A program made the position numbers and the translations under genes. Shown in pieces: positions 42,803 to 51,055 of a stretch of 64,000 bases of DNA. The notes below the pieces were generated by a model. The model saw nothing but the letters and a program-made list of their open reading frames with translations, had not been told where the DNA came from and did no database searches. The stretch comes from Deferribacter thermophilus. GTDB lineage: Bacteria > Chrysiogenota > Deferribacteres > Deferribacterales > Deferribacteraceae. The stretch's first letter is position 1, and every line of letters starts with the position of its first letter. The stretch spans positions 12,108-76,107 of the forward strand of contig NZ_JAPNXM010000010.1 of the NCBI RefSeq assembly GCF_049472675.1, in the 5' to 3' direction.

Positions 42803-43531
42803 ATGTTCATTGAAACTAAAAAACGTTCGCTATTAAAAGCAATTTCATGGAGAGTTTTTGCTTCCTTAACAACGACTTTAATTGTGTTTGTATTTTTTGG
42901 AAGATTAGACTTAGCAATTGCCGCTGGTGTGACAGAGACCGTAATAAAAATAGGTATTTACTTTGTTCATGAGAGAATATGGGAAAAAATTAAATTTGGT
43001 AAGAAGAGAGTTGATCCTTTTGTATTATGGTTTACTGGCCTCCCTTTATCTGGAAAATCTACTATCGCAGATAAGGTCTACGAAAAACTAGTAAAATATG
43101 ATCATTTATTACTTCAGAGATTGGACAGTAAAGATATTAGGGAAATGATACCAGAAGTCGGATTTAGCAAAGAAGAAAGAATTCGTCACCTTAAAAGGGT
43201 TGCATTTTTAGTAAAAACTTTACAGTCAAACTCTATATCTGTGATTGCGTCCTTTGTATCACCTTATATTGACATAAGAGAGTATGTAAGAAATAATACA
43301 AAAAACTTTATAGAGATTTACGTTAAAGCAAATATTGAAGAATGCAAAAAAAGGGACTACAAGGGTGTGTATAAAAAAGCTGAAAAAGGTGAAATTAAAA
43401 ATTTAACAGGTATCCATGAAAAATATGAAGAGCCTGAAAGCCCCGAAATCATACTAGATACAACTAAATATTCACCAGATGAGCTTGCTGATATGGTTTA
43501 TGATTATGTGATAAAGAAGTTGATAAAATAG
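42803..43531 (+). CDS. DUF2061 membrane domain fused to APS-kinase-like domain
   Basis: A 242-residue fusion. Residues 1-60 are a DUF2061 unit (KKRSLLKAISWRVFAS, then two membrane helices ending YFVHERIWEKIKFG). Residues 70-242 resemble adenylylsulfate kinase: P-loop GLPLSGKST, GFSKEERIRHLKR, ASFVSPY, KGVYKKAEKGEIKNLTG. The usual DGDN(I/V)R is replaced by DSKDIR, so APS phosphorylation is doubtful. A canonical CysC is encoded 3 kb downstream. It could be a membrane-tethered kinase or regulator for the sulfation genes around it. Confidence 0.82.
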   Translation: MFIETKKRSLLKAISWRVFASLTTTLIVFVFFGRLDLAIAAGVTETVIKIGIYFVHERIWEKIKFGKKRVDPFVLWFTGLPLSGKSTIADKVYEKLVKYDHLLLQRLDSKDIREMIPEVGFSKEERIRHLKRVAFLVKTLQSNSISVIASFVSPYIDIREYVRNNTKNFIEIYVKANIEECKKRDYKGVYKKAEKGEIKNLTGIHEKYEEPESPEIILDTTKYSPDELADMVYDYVIKKLIK

Positions 43532-43533
43532 CA

Positions 43534-43636
43534 TTAAGTGCTAAGTACTAAGTTCTAAGTATTAAAAAGAAAGGATTTCGAACTTAGCACTTAATACTTA
43601 GCTCTTAAAACTTAACATTTAACACTTAACACTAAT
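43534..43636. repeat. inverted heptamer array without ORF (5+8 units) before cysD
   Basis: Five units of CTAAGTA type, a 12-base spacer, then eight units of CACTTAA/TACTTAG type, all in 7-base phase. Same word set and same 5+8 plan as the array at 34208. It fills the gap between the DUF2061 fusion and cysD and may fold as a long hairpin in the transcript. Confidence 0.9.
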
Positions 43637-43649
43637 AAATGAGGTTAAT

Positions 43650-44558
43650 ATGATTAAAGAAAGACTCACCCATCTAAAGCTACTTGAATACGAAAGTATA
43701 CATATAATAAGAGAAGCAATAGCAGAAGCTGAAAATCCTGTGATGCTATATTCTATTGGTAAGGATTCTTCGGTAATGCTACATTTAGCTATGAAGGCTT
43801 TTTATCCTGCCAGGCCACCATTTCCTTTAATGCATGTTGATACTACATGGAAGTTTAGGGATATGATCGAGTTTAGAGATAGAAGAGCAAAAGAGTTAGG
43901 ATTAGATCTGATAGTGTATGTAAATGAAGAAGGGATCAAAAGAGGGGTTAATCCTTTTACTCATGGTAGTAAAGTTCATACTGATATTATGAAAACAGAG
44001 GCATTAAAACAGGCTTTAAATAAATATAAATTTGACGTTATATTTGGTGGTGCGAGAAGAGACGAGGAAAAATCAAGGGCGAAGGAAAGAATATTCTCTT
44101 TCAGGGATAAAAATCATAGATGGGATCCTAAGAATCAACGTCCTGAGCTGTGGAATGTGTATAATCTGAAGAAAAATAAGGGTGAGAGTATCAGAGTATT
44201 TCCATTATCAAATTGGACTGAGCTTGACATATGGCTTTATATTTATCTTGAGAATATTCCAGTTGTACCGCTTTATTTTGCAAAGGAAAGACCTGTGGTG
44301 GAATATGAAGGGGCGTTGATTTTAGTTGATGATGACAGGATGCCAGAAGAATTGAGAAAAAAAGCAGAAATGAAATGGGTACGATTTAGAACATTAGGCT
44401 GTTATCCTCTAACCGGTGCGATTGAATCAAAAGCCACCTCATTACCAGAAATAATTCAAGAGATGTTGGTGGCAAAATATTCAGAGAGACAGGGTAGACT
44501 TATTGATTTTGACCAAGTGGGTAGTATGGAAAGGAAGAAGATAGAGGGATATTTTTAA
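43650..44558 (+). CDS. cysD: sulfate adenylyltransferase subunit 2
   Basis: CysD, 302 residues, makes APS from sulfate and ATP with the CysN GTPase. The PP-loop is SIGKDSSVMLHLAMKAF; FGGARRDEEKSRAKERIFSF and FPLSNWTELDIWLYI are complete, and the C-terminus ends VGSMERKKIEGYF as usual. An S23 gene is wedged between cysD and cysN, which are normally adjacent. The start follows AATGAGG. Confidence 0.96.
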   Translation: MIKERLTHLKLLEYESIHIIREAIAEAENPVMLYSIGKDSSVMLHLAMKAFYPARPPFPLMHVDTTWKFRDMIEFRDRRAKELGLDLIVYVNEEGIKRGVNPFTHGSKVHTDIMKTEALKQALNKYKFDVIFGGARRDEEKSRAKERIFSFRDKNHRWDPKNQRPELWNVYNLKKNKGESIRVFPLSNWTELDIWLYIYLENIPVVPLYFAKERPVVEYEGALILVDDDRMPEELRKKAEMKWVRFRTLGCYPLTGAIESKATSLPEIIQEMLVAKYSERQGRLIDFDQVGSMERKKIEGYF

Positions 44559-44579
44559 AAGATTTTAAATTATAAATTT

Positions 44580-44649
44580 TGAATTATGAATTGTAAATGA
44601 TAAAGTATAAATTATGATATGATTTTAGATGATAGATTTTGGATTGAAA
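44580..44649. repeat. left heptamer arm of S23 element 2
   Basis: Ten in-phase AT-rich heptamers (TGAATTA, TGAATTG, TAAATTA, ATTTTGG). They end 1 base before the GTG of the S23 gene and are complementary in word type to the AATTCAA/AATCCAA units at 45015-45056. Confidence 0.8.
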
Positions 44650-44650
44650 A

Positions 44651-45016
44651 GTGAAAGAAGAAAATTTAATTAAAAATAAAACATATAGTTTTGCATTGAA
44701 AATTATTGATCTTTATAAATTTCTAAAATATGAAAAGAAGGAATATGTATTATCAAAACAGATTTTAAAAAGTGGTACATCAATTGGAGCAAATGTAGAA
44801 GAAGCTCAGGCTGCACAATCCAGAAAAGATTTCTTGAGTAAACTTAGTATTGCAAGTAAAGAAGCAAGGGAGACATATTATTGGTTAAGAATCTTAACGG
44901 ATTCTGGATATTTAGATAACTATTCAGATAAAGATATTTTGATAACAGAAATAAATTCAATTATTAGTGTATTAACAAAAATAATTAAAACTTTAACGGA
45001 GAGTAAATGTGAGTAA
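44651..45016 (+). CDS. S23-type four-helix-bundle protein (element 2)
   Basis: A 121-residue protein of the other common S23/four-helix-bundle subfamily: SFALKIIDLYKFLK, ILKSGTSIGANVEEAQAAQS, FLSKLSIASKEARETYYWLRIL and a final helix SIISVLTKIIKTL. It is only distantly similar to the proteins of elements 1 and 3, so it is not a recent copy. The start is GTG 44651 with weak upstream signal. The gene separates cysD from cysN, and its last 8 bases overlap the cysN start; GGAG at 44998-45001 within it serves cysN. Confidence 0.88.
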   Translation: MKEENLIKNKTYSFALKIIDLYKFLKYEKKEYVLSKQILKSGTSIGANVEEAQAAQSRKDFLSKLSIASKEARETYYWLRILTDSGYLDNYSDKDILITEINSIISVLTKIIKTLTESKCE

Positions 45017-46595
45017 TTCAAAATCCAAAATCCAAAATTCAAAATCGTTAATCGAAAGTGATATACTCGAATATTTAAAAAGGCATGAAAACAAGGAGCT
45101 TTTGCGTTTTATCACTTGCGGTAGTGTGGATGATGGTAAGAGTACTTTAATAGGGAGACTTTTGTATGAGTCAAAAATGGTTTTTGAAGATCATCTTATG
45201 GCTTTGAGAGCTGAAGCAAAATATAAACGGACAGAAGATGAGATTGATTTTTCGCTGCTTGTTGATGGTCTTCAGGCTGAAAGGGAGCAGGGGATAACTA
45301 TCGATGTGGCTTATAGATATTTTTCTACGGATAAAAGGAAGTTTATAATAGCAGATACCCCTGGTCATGAGCAGTATACAAGAAATATGGCCACCGGTGC
45401 TTCAAATGCAGATATAGCAGTTATTTTGATAGATGCAAGAAATGGTGTGCTTACGCAGACGAGAAGACATTCTTTCATTGTTTCTCTATTAGGTATAAGA
45501 AATATAGTCGTAACAATAAATAAGATGGATCTTGTAGATTATTCTGAAGAAGTTTATAATAATATAAAGCAAGATTATCTTAGTATGTTTGACAAATTAA
45601 TTTATTCACTTCCATATAAAAACTATAAACCAAATATATATTTTATCCCTATCAGTGCATTGAAAGGTGATAATGTAGTAACCCGTTCAAAAAAAATGGA
45701 TTGGTATGAGGGACAAACACTTCTTGAGTATCTTGATAATATCTCAGTGAATAGTGAAAAAGTGAATGGTGAGCAGAAAAATGTCTCTTCACTATTCACT
45801 ACTCACATGTCACCATTTAGAATGCCTGTTCAATTTGTTAACCGTCCAAATTTGGACTTTAGAGGTTATTGTGGCACAATTGTAAGTGGAAAAATAAGTA
45901 TTGGTGATGAAATAATAGTCTACCCATCACGCGTAAAAACAAAAGTTAAAAATATAATTTTACCAGATTATAAAGAAGCTCAAAGTTCAAGGTTCAACGT
46001 TCAAGGTTTAGAAAAAGATAATTATAAAGAGAACATAGAACATAGAACATTGAACATAGAACAAGTAAACTTTGCTTACTCCCCGATGGCTGTTACTTTA
46101 CAAACAGAAAATGAAGTGGATATAAGCAGGGGTGATTTACTAATAAAATCTGGAGGGAAAGAGCCTAATTTTACTGACTCTTTCGAGGCTTTTATTGTAT
46201 GGATGGATGAAAGTAAACTAACTAATAGGGAATATACGCTTAAGATTTATACAAAGGAAACAAATGCTGTAATTAGCAAAATTTTGTTTAAAAAAGATAT
46301 AAATACATGGGAAAAGATTGGAGTAAATACTTTAACTTTAAACGATATCGCAAGAGTACAGATAGATTTGTCCGAAAAAATTGCTTTTGACATGTATGAA
46401 GAAAATAAAACGACAGGCTCTTTTATTTTAGTAGATAAAGTTACACACTTTACATCGGCTGCAGGAATAATAGTTGGAGAGTCTACAAAGAAAAAAAATA
46501 GTCGCATTTACAGTGAAGCCGAGAAGGCTCTTAATAAATTTATTAGAGAACATTTCCCAGAGTGGGGATGTAAACCGATAGAAGAGATTGAATAA
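45009..46595 (+). CDS. cysN: sulfate adenylyltransferase subunit 1 with heptamer insertions
   Basis: CysN, 528 residues, the GTPase subunit that drives APS formation. G1 GSVDDGKSTLIGRL, G3 DTPGHEQYTRNM, G4 NKMDLVD. The start GTG 45009 and first codons (SNSKSKIQNSKS) derive from the right arm of S23 element 2. Two further heptamer insertions sit between domains: residues about 247-268 (VNSEKVNGEQKN ... SLFTTHM) before the conserved FRMPVQFVNRPNLDFRG, and about 325-353 (SSRFNVQGLEK ... EHRTLNIEQ) before AVTLQTENEVDISRGD. All catalytic motifs are kept. Confidence 0.93.
   Translation: MSNSKSKIQNSKSLIESDILEYLKRHENKELLRFITCGSVDDGKSTLIGRLLYESKMVFEDHLMALRAEAKYKRTEDEIDFSLLVDGLQAEREQGITIDVAYRYFSTDKRKFIIADTPGHEQYTRNMATGASNADIAVILIDARNGVLTQTRRHSFIVSLLGIRNIVVTINKMDLVDYSEEVYNNIKQDYLSMFDKLIYSLPYKNYKPNIYFIPISALKGDNVVTRSKKMDWYEGQTLLEYLDNISVNSEKVNGEQKNVSSLFTTHMSPFRMPVQFVNRPNLDFRGYCGTIVSGKISIGDEIIVYPSRVKTKVKNIILPDYKEAQSSRFNVQGLEKDNYKENIEHRTLNIEQVNFAYSPMAVTLQTENEVDISRGDLLIKSGGKEPNFTDSFEAFIVWMDESKLTNREYTLKIYTKETNAVISKILFKKDINTWEKIGVNTLTLNDIARVQIDLSEKIAFDMYEENKTTGSFILVDKVTHFTSAAGIIVGESTKKKNSRIYSEAEKALNKFIREHFPEWGCKPIEEIE
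45015..45056. repeat. right heptamer arm of S23 element 2
   Basis: Six in-phase heptamers (AATTCAA, AATCCAA, then AATCGTT, AATCGAA) lying in the first codons of cysN, inverse in type to the left arm. Confidence 0.82.
45747..45813. repeat. in-frame inverted heptamer array in cysN
   Basis: Four units of AGTGAAT/TGGTGAG type, an 11-base spacer and four inverse units (CTCTTCA, CTATTCA, CTACTCA, CATGTCA). Lies in the linker after the GTPase domain. Confidence 0.85.
45982..46065. repeat. second heptamer array in cysN
   Basis: Units AAAGTTC, AAGGTTC, AACGTTC are followed by about 20 unrelated bases and five GAACATA-type units, an inverted pair with opposite order to the other arrays. In frame, between two beta-barrel strands. 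Confidence 0.8.
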
Positions 46596-46605
46596 CAGGT
46601 TAAAT

Positions 46606-47205
46606 ATGGATAAAAATATTGTTATACACCCTCACAAGGTTTCAAGATTAGACAGAGAGAAAATAAAAAAGCAAATGGGTTGTGTACTCTGGTTTACAGG
46701 CCTGTCAGGTAGCGGCAAAAGTACAATTGCCAATGAAGTGGAGTATAAGTTAAATCAATTAAGTTTTCACACTTATTTATTAGATGGTGATAATATTAGG
46801 CATGATTTAAATAAGGATCTTGGATTTTCTGAAGAGGATAGAAGTGAAAATATAAGAAGAATAGCAGAAGTATCAAAATTGTTTGTCGATGCTGGGATAA
46901 TAGTCCTTACAGCTTTTATTTCACCATTTATAAAGGATAGAGAGCAGGCAAAAGATATAGTTGGTAAAGAACGGTTTATTGAGATTTTTGTTGATACCCC
47001 CTTTGAAGAGTGTGCAAAAAGAGATCCAAAAGGGTTGTATAAAAAGGCACTTAATGGTGAAATAAAAAATTTTACTGGACTTGATTCTCCATATGAGGCT
47101 CCAGTATCACCAGATATACACATAAAAACATTAGATGAAAATATAAATGAGTCTGTAGAAAAAGTTATTAATTATCTAAAGGAGAAAGGGTTTTTAAATG
47201 TATAA
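46606..47205 (+). CDS. cysC: adenylylsulfate kinase
   Basis: CysC, 199 residues, phosphorylates APS to PAPS, the sulfate donor for sulfotransferases. P-loop GLSGSGKST, LDGDNIRHDLNKDLGFS, ENIRRIAEVSKLF, FISPF, and the lid-like KKALNGEIKNFTGLDSPYE are all canonical. ATG 46606 starts the conserved MDKNIVIHPHKV; an in-frame TTG at 46588 lies inside cysN. It contains no heptamer insertion. The 3' end overlaps cysQ by 8 bases. Confidence 0.94.
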   Translation: MDKNIVIHPHKVSRLDREKIKKQMGCVLWFTGLSGSGKSTIANEVEYKLNQLSFHTYLLDGDNIRHDLNKDLGFSEEDRSENIRRIAEVSKLFVDAGIIVLTAFISPFIKDREQAKDIVGKERFIEIFVDTPFEECAKRDPKGLYKKALNGEIKNFTGLDSPYEAPVSPDIHIKTLDENINESVEKVINYLKEKGFLNV

Positions 47206-48172
47206 AAAAGAGTTGAACATTGGGGATTATAGTTTTAATATTAATGATATTTTAAAAATTGCTTTAGAAGCCGGCAAAGAAGTAATGAAAATCTATGAAA
47301 AAGATTTTAGTATAAATTATAAAGATGACAAATCACCTTTGACAGAAGCAGACAAGGTTTCACATGAAATCATTTGTGATGGTTTAGAGAAGGTGAGTAG
47401 TTTAGCAGTAGAGTCGTATAGTCACGAAACTTTGCAATTCAACAACTCCACTACTCCACAACTTCACTACTCCGCCACAATACCGATTTTGAGCGAAGAG
47501 GGGAAAGATATCCCTTTTGAAGTTAGAAAAGATTGGGAATATTTCTGGATGGTAGATCCCCTTGATGGTACAAAAGAGTTTATCAAGAAAAATGGTGAGT
47601 TTACAATAAATATTGCATTAATTCACAATAATGAGCCAATTTTTGGCGTAGTATACGCACCAGCAATTGATACAATGTATTTTACCGATGACCAAAATGC
47701 ATACAAACTGGAAAAAGATAAAATTTACAAACTCCCCACCCTGCACCTAAAACCCAAAACCCAACACCCAATTTTTACCATCGTCGCCAGTAAATCCCAC
47801 CTAAACGACGAAACAAAAGATTTTATAGATAAATTGTCATCCACAATCCAAAATCCACAATCCAAAATTAATTTTATTAGTAAGGGTAGTAGCCTAAAAC
47901 TTTGCATGGTTGCAGAAGGCAAGGCTGATATCTACCCAAGATTAGCTCCTACTATGGAGTGGGATACTGCAGCAGCAGATGCAGTTGTTAGAAAATCTGG
48001 AAGAATGACATACGAATATAACAACTCAAAGTTCAACGACTTATGTTCTATAATTGTTAATAATCCAAAATCCAACACCCAACACCCAACACCTAATACC
48101 CAGCATCTGGTATTAACACCTTTAAAATATAACAAAAAAGACCTATTAAACCCCTGGTTTGTCGTGTGTTGA
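47198..48172 (+). CDS. cysQ: 3'(2'),5'-bisphosphate nucleotidase with heptamer insertions
   Basis: CysQ, 324 residues instead of about 260, removes the 3'-phosphate from PAP released by sulfotransfer. Metal and phosphate motifs are intact: DDKSPLTEADKVSHE, PILSEEGKD, VDPLDGTKEFIKKNGEFT and WDTAAADAVVR. Repeat-derived insertions: after SLAVES (HETLQFNNSTTPQLHYS), after YKLPTL (HLKPKTQHP), after KLSST (IQNPQSK) and near the C-terminus (NNPKSNTQHPTPNTQH). The end DLLNPWFVV is the normal family end. Fits the PAPS pathway of the adjacent genes. Confidence 0.92.
   Translation: MYKKELNIGDYSFNINDILKIALEAGKEVMKIYEKDFSINYKDDKSPLTEADKVSHEIICDGLEKVSSLAVESYSHETLQFNNSTTPQLHYSATIPILSEEGKDIPFEVRKDWEYFWMVDPLDGTKEFIKKNGEFTINIALIHNNEPIFGVVYAPAIDTMYFTDDQNAYKLEKDKIYKLPTLHLKPKTQHPIFTIVASKSHLNDETKDFIDKLSSTIQNPQSKINFISKGSSLKLCMVAEGKADIYPRLAPTMEWDTAAADAVVRKSGRMTYEYNNSKFNDLCSIIVNNPKSNTQHPTPNTQHLVLTPLKYNKKDLLNPWFVVC
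47393..47485. repeat. in-frame inverted heptamer array in cysQ
   Basis: GTGAGTAG-like units at 47394-47430 are followed by inverse units (CTCCACT, CTACTCC, ACTTCAC) to about 47484. Placed just before the conserved IPILSEEG. Confidence 0.75.
47734..47868. repeat. two heptamer arrays in cysQ
   Basis: Five units of CAAAACC/CAACACC type (47734-47768) and four of CCACAAT/CCAAAAT type (47841-47868, 28 bases) lie on either side of the conserved FTIVASKSH strand. Confidence 0.8.
48062..48103. repeat. in-frame heptamer array near the end of cysQ
   Basis: Six units, AATCCAA grading into CACCCAA and CACCTAA, total 42 bases (14 codons), translated as NPKSNTQHPTPNTQ. Confidence 0.85.
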
Positions 48173-48205
48173 TTACTACAATAAAAATTTAAATTAAGTA
48201 AAAAT

Positions 48206-49606
48206 ATGAATCTTACTGAAAAAATAAAAAATAATTTAAAAGATAAGCATTTCGGCGAAGTGTTAAAGGGGAGCATTTTTACATTTTTAGCCCGCGGATT
48301 TGCTGCGGTTTTTGCCCTTGGTTTGCAGGTTATTATTGCAAGATTTTATGGTGCAGATGTTTTAGGTGTAACAGAACTTATAAATTCATTTTTAATGATT
48401 GTGGTTATATTTGTCCTTATGGGTACTCAAGTTTCTATATTAAGATTTATACCAGAATATACAAAAAAATACTCTTCTTTTGTAGCGTATAAAGTATATA
48501 GAAAAGTACTGTATTTTATCTTATTTTTATCTATTTTTATTACAGTTATTATTTTCCTTAATTCTCATTTTATATCTGTAAAGATATTTAAAAAACCACA
48601 ATATTTAACATTTTTTGTTCTTGCATCATTTTTTATCCCGTTTAGAGCTTTGTATGAGTATTATATGGCTGTGGCAAGAGGGTTGAAGCTGATAAAAGGT
48701 TTTGCCTTTCTACAACTTACTCCTTCATTATCAAATTTAATTATTTTAAGTATACTCACAATATTTTTTTACCACAAATATAATCCAGTTTATTCTTTAC
48801 TTATCGCATTTACCGTTACTGCTTTGGCAGGATTGTTTATTTCTGAGTTTAAATTCAGAATTCAAAATTCAAAATCTAAAATTAATAACCCAACACTCAA
48901 CACCCAAAATCCAAAATCCAAAATTCAAAATCCAAAATTTTACAATTATAATAAGCCTGATATTAAACTAAAATATCTCCTTACCATTTCTTTTCCCATG
49001 TTCTTAACTACATCAATGAGCTATATAAATAATCAAGCAGGTGTGTTACTACTTGGTATGTTTCGTAGTGAATCAGAGATTGGTTATTATGCTATAGCAG
49101 TAAAACTTGCAACATTAACAAGTTTTGTTTTAACAGCAATTAATTCTATGATAGCTCCAAAGTTTTCTGAGCTTTATCATAGTGGAGAAATGGATGAATT
49201 ATTCCAAGTTGTGAGGAAATCAACAAAACTCATATTTTGGAGTACTGCTCCAATTTTGATTGGGTTAGTTGTTTTTGGTAAGTTTATTTTATTGAATTTT
49301 TTTGGAAAAGAATTTATAAATTCTTATACGCCGCTATTAGTATTAGTTGTGGGACAATTTGTAAATGCAATTTGTGGCTCAGTTGGGTATTTTTTGAATA
49401 TGACTGGAAATGAGAGGTTTGTAAGTATTGTGATTATGATGTCTTGTATTATAAATGTTGCATTGGGGTATGTATTGATACCAAAATATGGTATAAATGG
49501 TGCAGCTATTGCTTCTGGAATTAGTATGATTTTCTGGAATATGGCGATGGTAATTTTTATTAAAAGAAGATTTAATTTTCTATTTATATATAGACCGGTT
49601 TTTTAA
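48206..49606 (+). CDS. oligosaccharide flippase (Wzx/MATE-like) with heptamer insertion
   Basis: A 466-residue polysaccharide-transporter protein with about 12 membrane helices; the N-terminus GSIFTFLARGFAAVFALGLQ and IIARFYGADVLGV are typical of the Wzx/MurJ-MATE superfamily, and AKLATLTSFVLTAINSMIAPKF marks the second half. It moves lipid-linked glycan repeats across the inner membrane. A 28-codon insertion (residues about 216-243, rich in NSKSKINNP and NPKSKIQNP) sits in the central cytoplasmic loop between the two halves. Confidence 0.88.
   Translation: MNLTEKIKNNLKDKHFGEVLKGSIFTFLARGFAAVFALGLQVIIARFYGADVLGVTELINSFLMIVVIFVLMGTQVSILRFIPEYTKKYSSFVAYKVYRKVLYFILFLSIFITVIIFLNSHFISVKIFKKPQYLTFFVLASFFIPFRALYEYYMAVARGLKLIKGFAFLQLTPSLSNLIILSILTIFFYHKYNPVYSLLIAFTVTALAGLFISEFKFRIQNSKSKINNPTLNTQNPKSKIQNPKFYNYNKPDIKLKYLLTISFPMFLTTSMSYINNQAGVLLLGMFRSESEIGYYAIAVKLATLTSFVLTAINSMIAPKFSELYHSGEMDELFQVVRKSTKLIFWSTAPILIGLVVFGKFILLNFFGKEFINSYTPLLVLVVGQFVNAICGSVGYFLNMTGNERFVSIVIMMSCIINVALGYVLIPKYGINGAAIASGISMIFWNMAMVIFIKRRFNFLFIYRPVF
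48852..48935. repeat. in-frame heptamer array in the flippase gene (84 bases)
   Basis: Twelve heptamers in exact phase, AATTCAA changing to CACCCAA and back to AATCCAA, total 84 bases (28 codons). Same word set as S23 element 2 and the cysQ arrays. Confidence 0.88.
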
Positions 49607-49612
49607 ATTGAA

Positions 49613-49987
49613 ATGAAAAATTATATAAGCTTTTTACTGATTTTTTCTTTTATGTCTACGCTTAAAATTTTTATCCCTAAATTTGCAGAGTTTTGGGGAA
49701 AAGGGGATATAAAAGGACTTGCAAAAGTAGCACAGCAGTCAACAAAGTTAATATTTTGGACTTCCTTTCCGATATTATTATTTTTTTTAATTTTTCCAAA
49801 GCCAATTCTTGGGATATTTGGAGAGGAGTTTAAAGTAGGGGCAATAGCATTGATGATATTAACAATTGGACAGTTTGTAAATGCAGCTGCTGGGAGTGTT
49901 GGGTATATTTTGCAAATGACAGGACATCAAAAATTTCATCAAAATGTAGTGTTAATAGGAGCTATTTCGAATATGATATTAAACTAG
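49613..49987 (+). pseudogene. flippase C-terminal remnant
   Basis: A 124-codon frame matching the second half of a flippase: PKFAEFWGKGDIKGLAKVAQ, STKLIFWTSFPIL, GQFVNAAAGSVGYILQMTGH aligns with PKFSELYHSGEMDEL, STKLIFWSTAPIL and GQFVNAICGSVGYFLNMTGN of the gene upstream. The N-terminal half and the last helices are missing and there is no good ribosome binding site. Probably what is left of a second flippase or of an old recombination. Confidence 0.8.
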
Positions 49988-50075
49988 TTTTGATTCCCAT
50001 TTAAAGATTAATAGAAATATTTAGAATGATTTAATCTAAAGTTATATTAAATAAATATTATATAGGGTATTTAGA

Positions 50076-51044
50076 ATGAAAAATATAATTTTCCTTTTTT
50101 CTTTACCTAGAAGTGGTTCAACATTGTTACAAAGGATATTAATGTCACACAATGAAATAGCATCTGTTGCAGAACCATGGCTTATGCTTCCTTTTATCTA
50201 TACCTTTAAAAAAGAAGGAATTTTAACAGAATATTCTCATAAAGTTTCTTATGTTGCTTTTGAAGATTTTATAAATAATTTACCAAACAAAGAAGATGAC
50301 TATTATAAAGCTCTTAGACATTTTGCTGAAAATCTTTATGAAAATCAATGCAAAAATAATGAAAAATATTTTTTAGATAAAACACCAAGATATTACTTTA
50401 TAATACCTCAAATAGCAAAAGTATTTCCAGACGCTAAATTTATATTTTTATTTAGGAATCCTGTTCATGTGATGAGTTCTATTATTCAAACATGGTGCAG
50501 TGGTAAACTTAATCAGATGTATAATTTTGAAAGGGATTTATATTATGGTCCACAGGCTTTAAGCGAGGGATATAAACTTCTTAAAGATAAATCTTATGCG
50601 ATTCAATATGAAAAATTTGTAATAGATCCCAAAAAATATATAGAGGAAATATGTGAATATCTTGAGATAGAATTTGATGAAAATATGTTGAGTAATTTTG
50701 TTGCACAAGATACAAAAGGTCGTTTAGGTGATCCAACAGGTATAAAGGAATATAAAAGAATAGATACAAAATCGCTTGATAAATGGAAATATACTTTTAA
50801 TACAAAATTTAGAAAAAAATATATCAAGAAGTACATTCAGAGCTTAGATGAAAGTGTTTTTAATATACAAGGATATAACAAGCAGGAGATATTAAGAGAG
50901 ATAGAAGAGCTTGACGTTAAAAATAGTATCTCTCTTCAAGATAGAATAGGTTTAATATATAGTGAGTTAGTTAGGATTTTAAAGCCAAATATATGGTTTG
51001 GAAGAATTACTAAAACTTGGGCAAAAAACAGATTTTTATCGTGA
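50076..51044 (+). CDS. PAPS-dependent sulfotransferase
   Basis: A 322-residue sulfotransferase-3-family protein. The 5'-phosphosulfate loop is FSLPRSGSTLLQRIL at residues 6-20 and the 3'-phosphate-binding segment FIFLFRNPVHVMSS near residue 127; DKTPRYYF precedes it. It transfers sulfate from PAPS, which cysD/N/C make just upstream, most likely onto the glycan of this locus. The C-terminal region overlaps the remnant of a glycosyltransferase. Confidence 0.9.
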   Translation: MKNIIFLFSLPRSGSTLLQRILMSHNEIASVAEPWLMLPFIYTFKKEGILTEYSHKVSYVAFEDFINNLPNKEDDYYKALRHFAENLYENQCKNNEKYFLDKTPRYYFIIPQIAKVFPDAKFIFLFRNPVHVMSSIIQTWCSGKLNQMYNFERDLYYGPQALSEGYKLLKDKSYAIQYEKFVIDPKKYIEEICEYLEIEFDENMLSNFVAQDTKGRLGDPTGIKEYKRIDTKSLDKWKYTFNTKFRKKYIKKYIQSLDESVFNIQGYNKQEILREIEELDVKNSISLQDRIGLIYSELVRILKPNIWFGRITKTWAKNRFLS

Positions 51045-51055
51045 TAGGGTTAATT

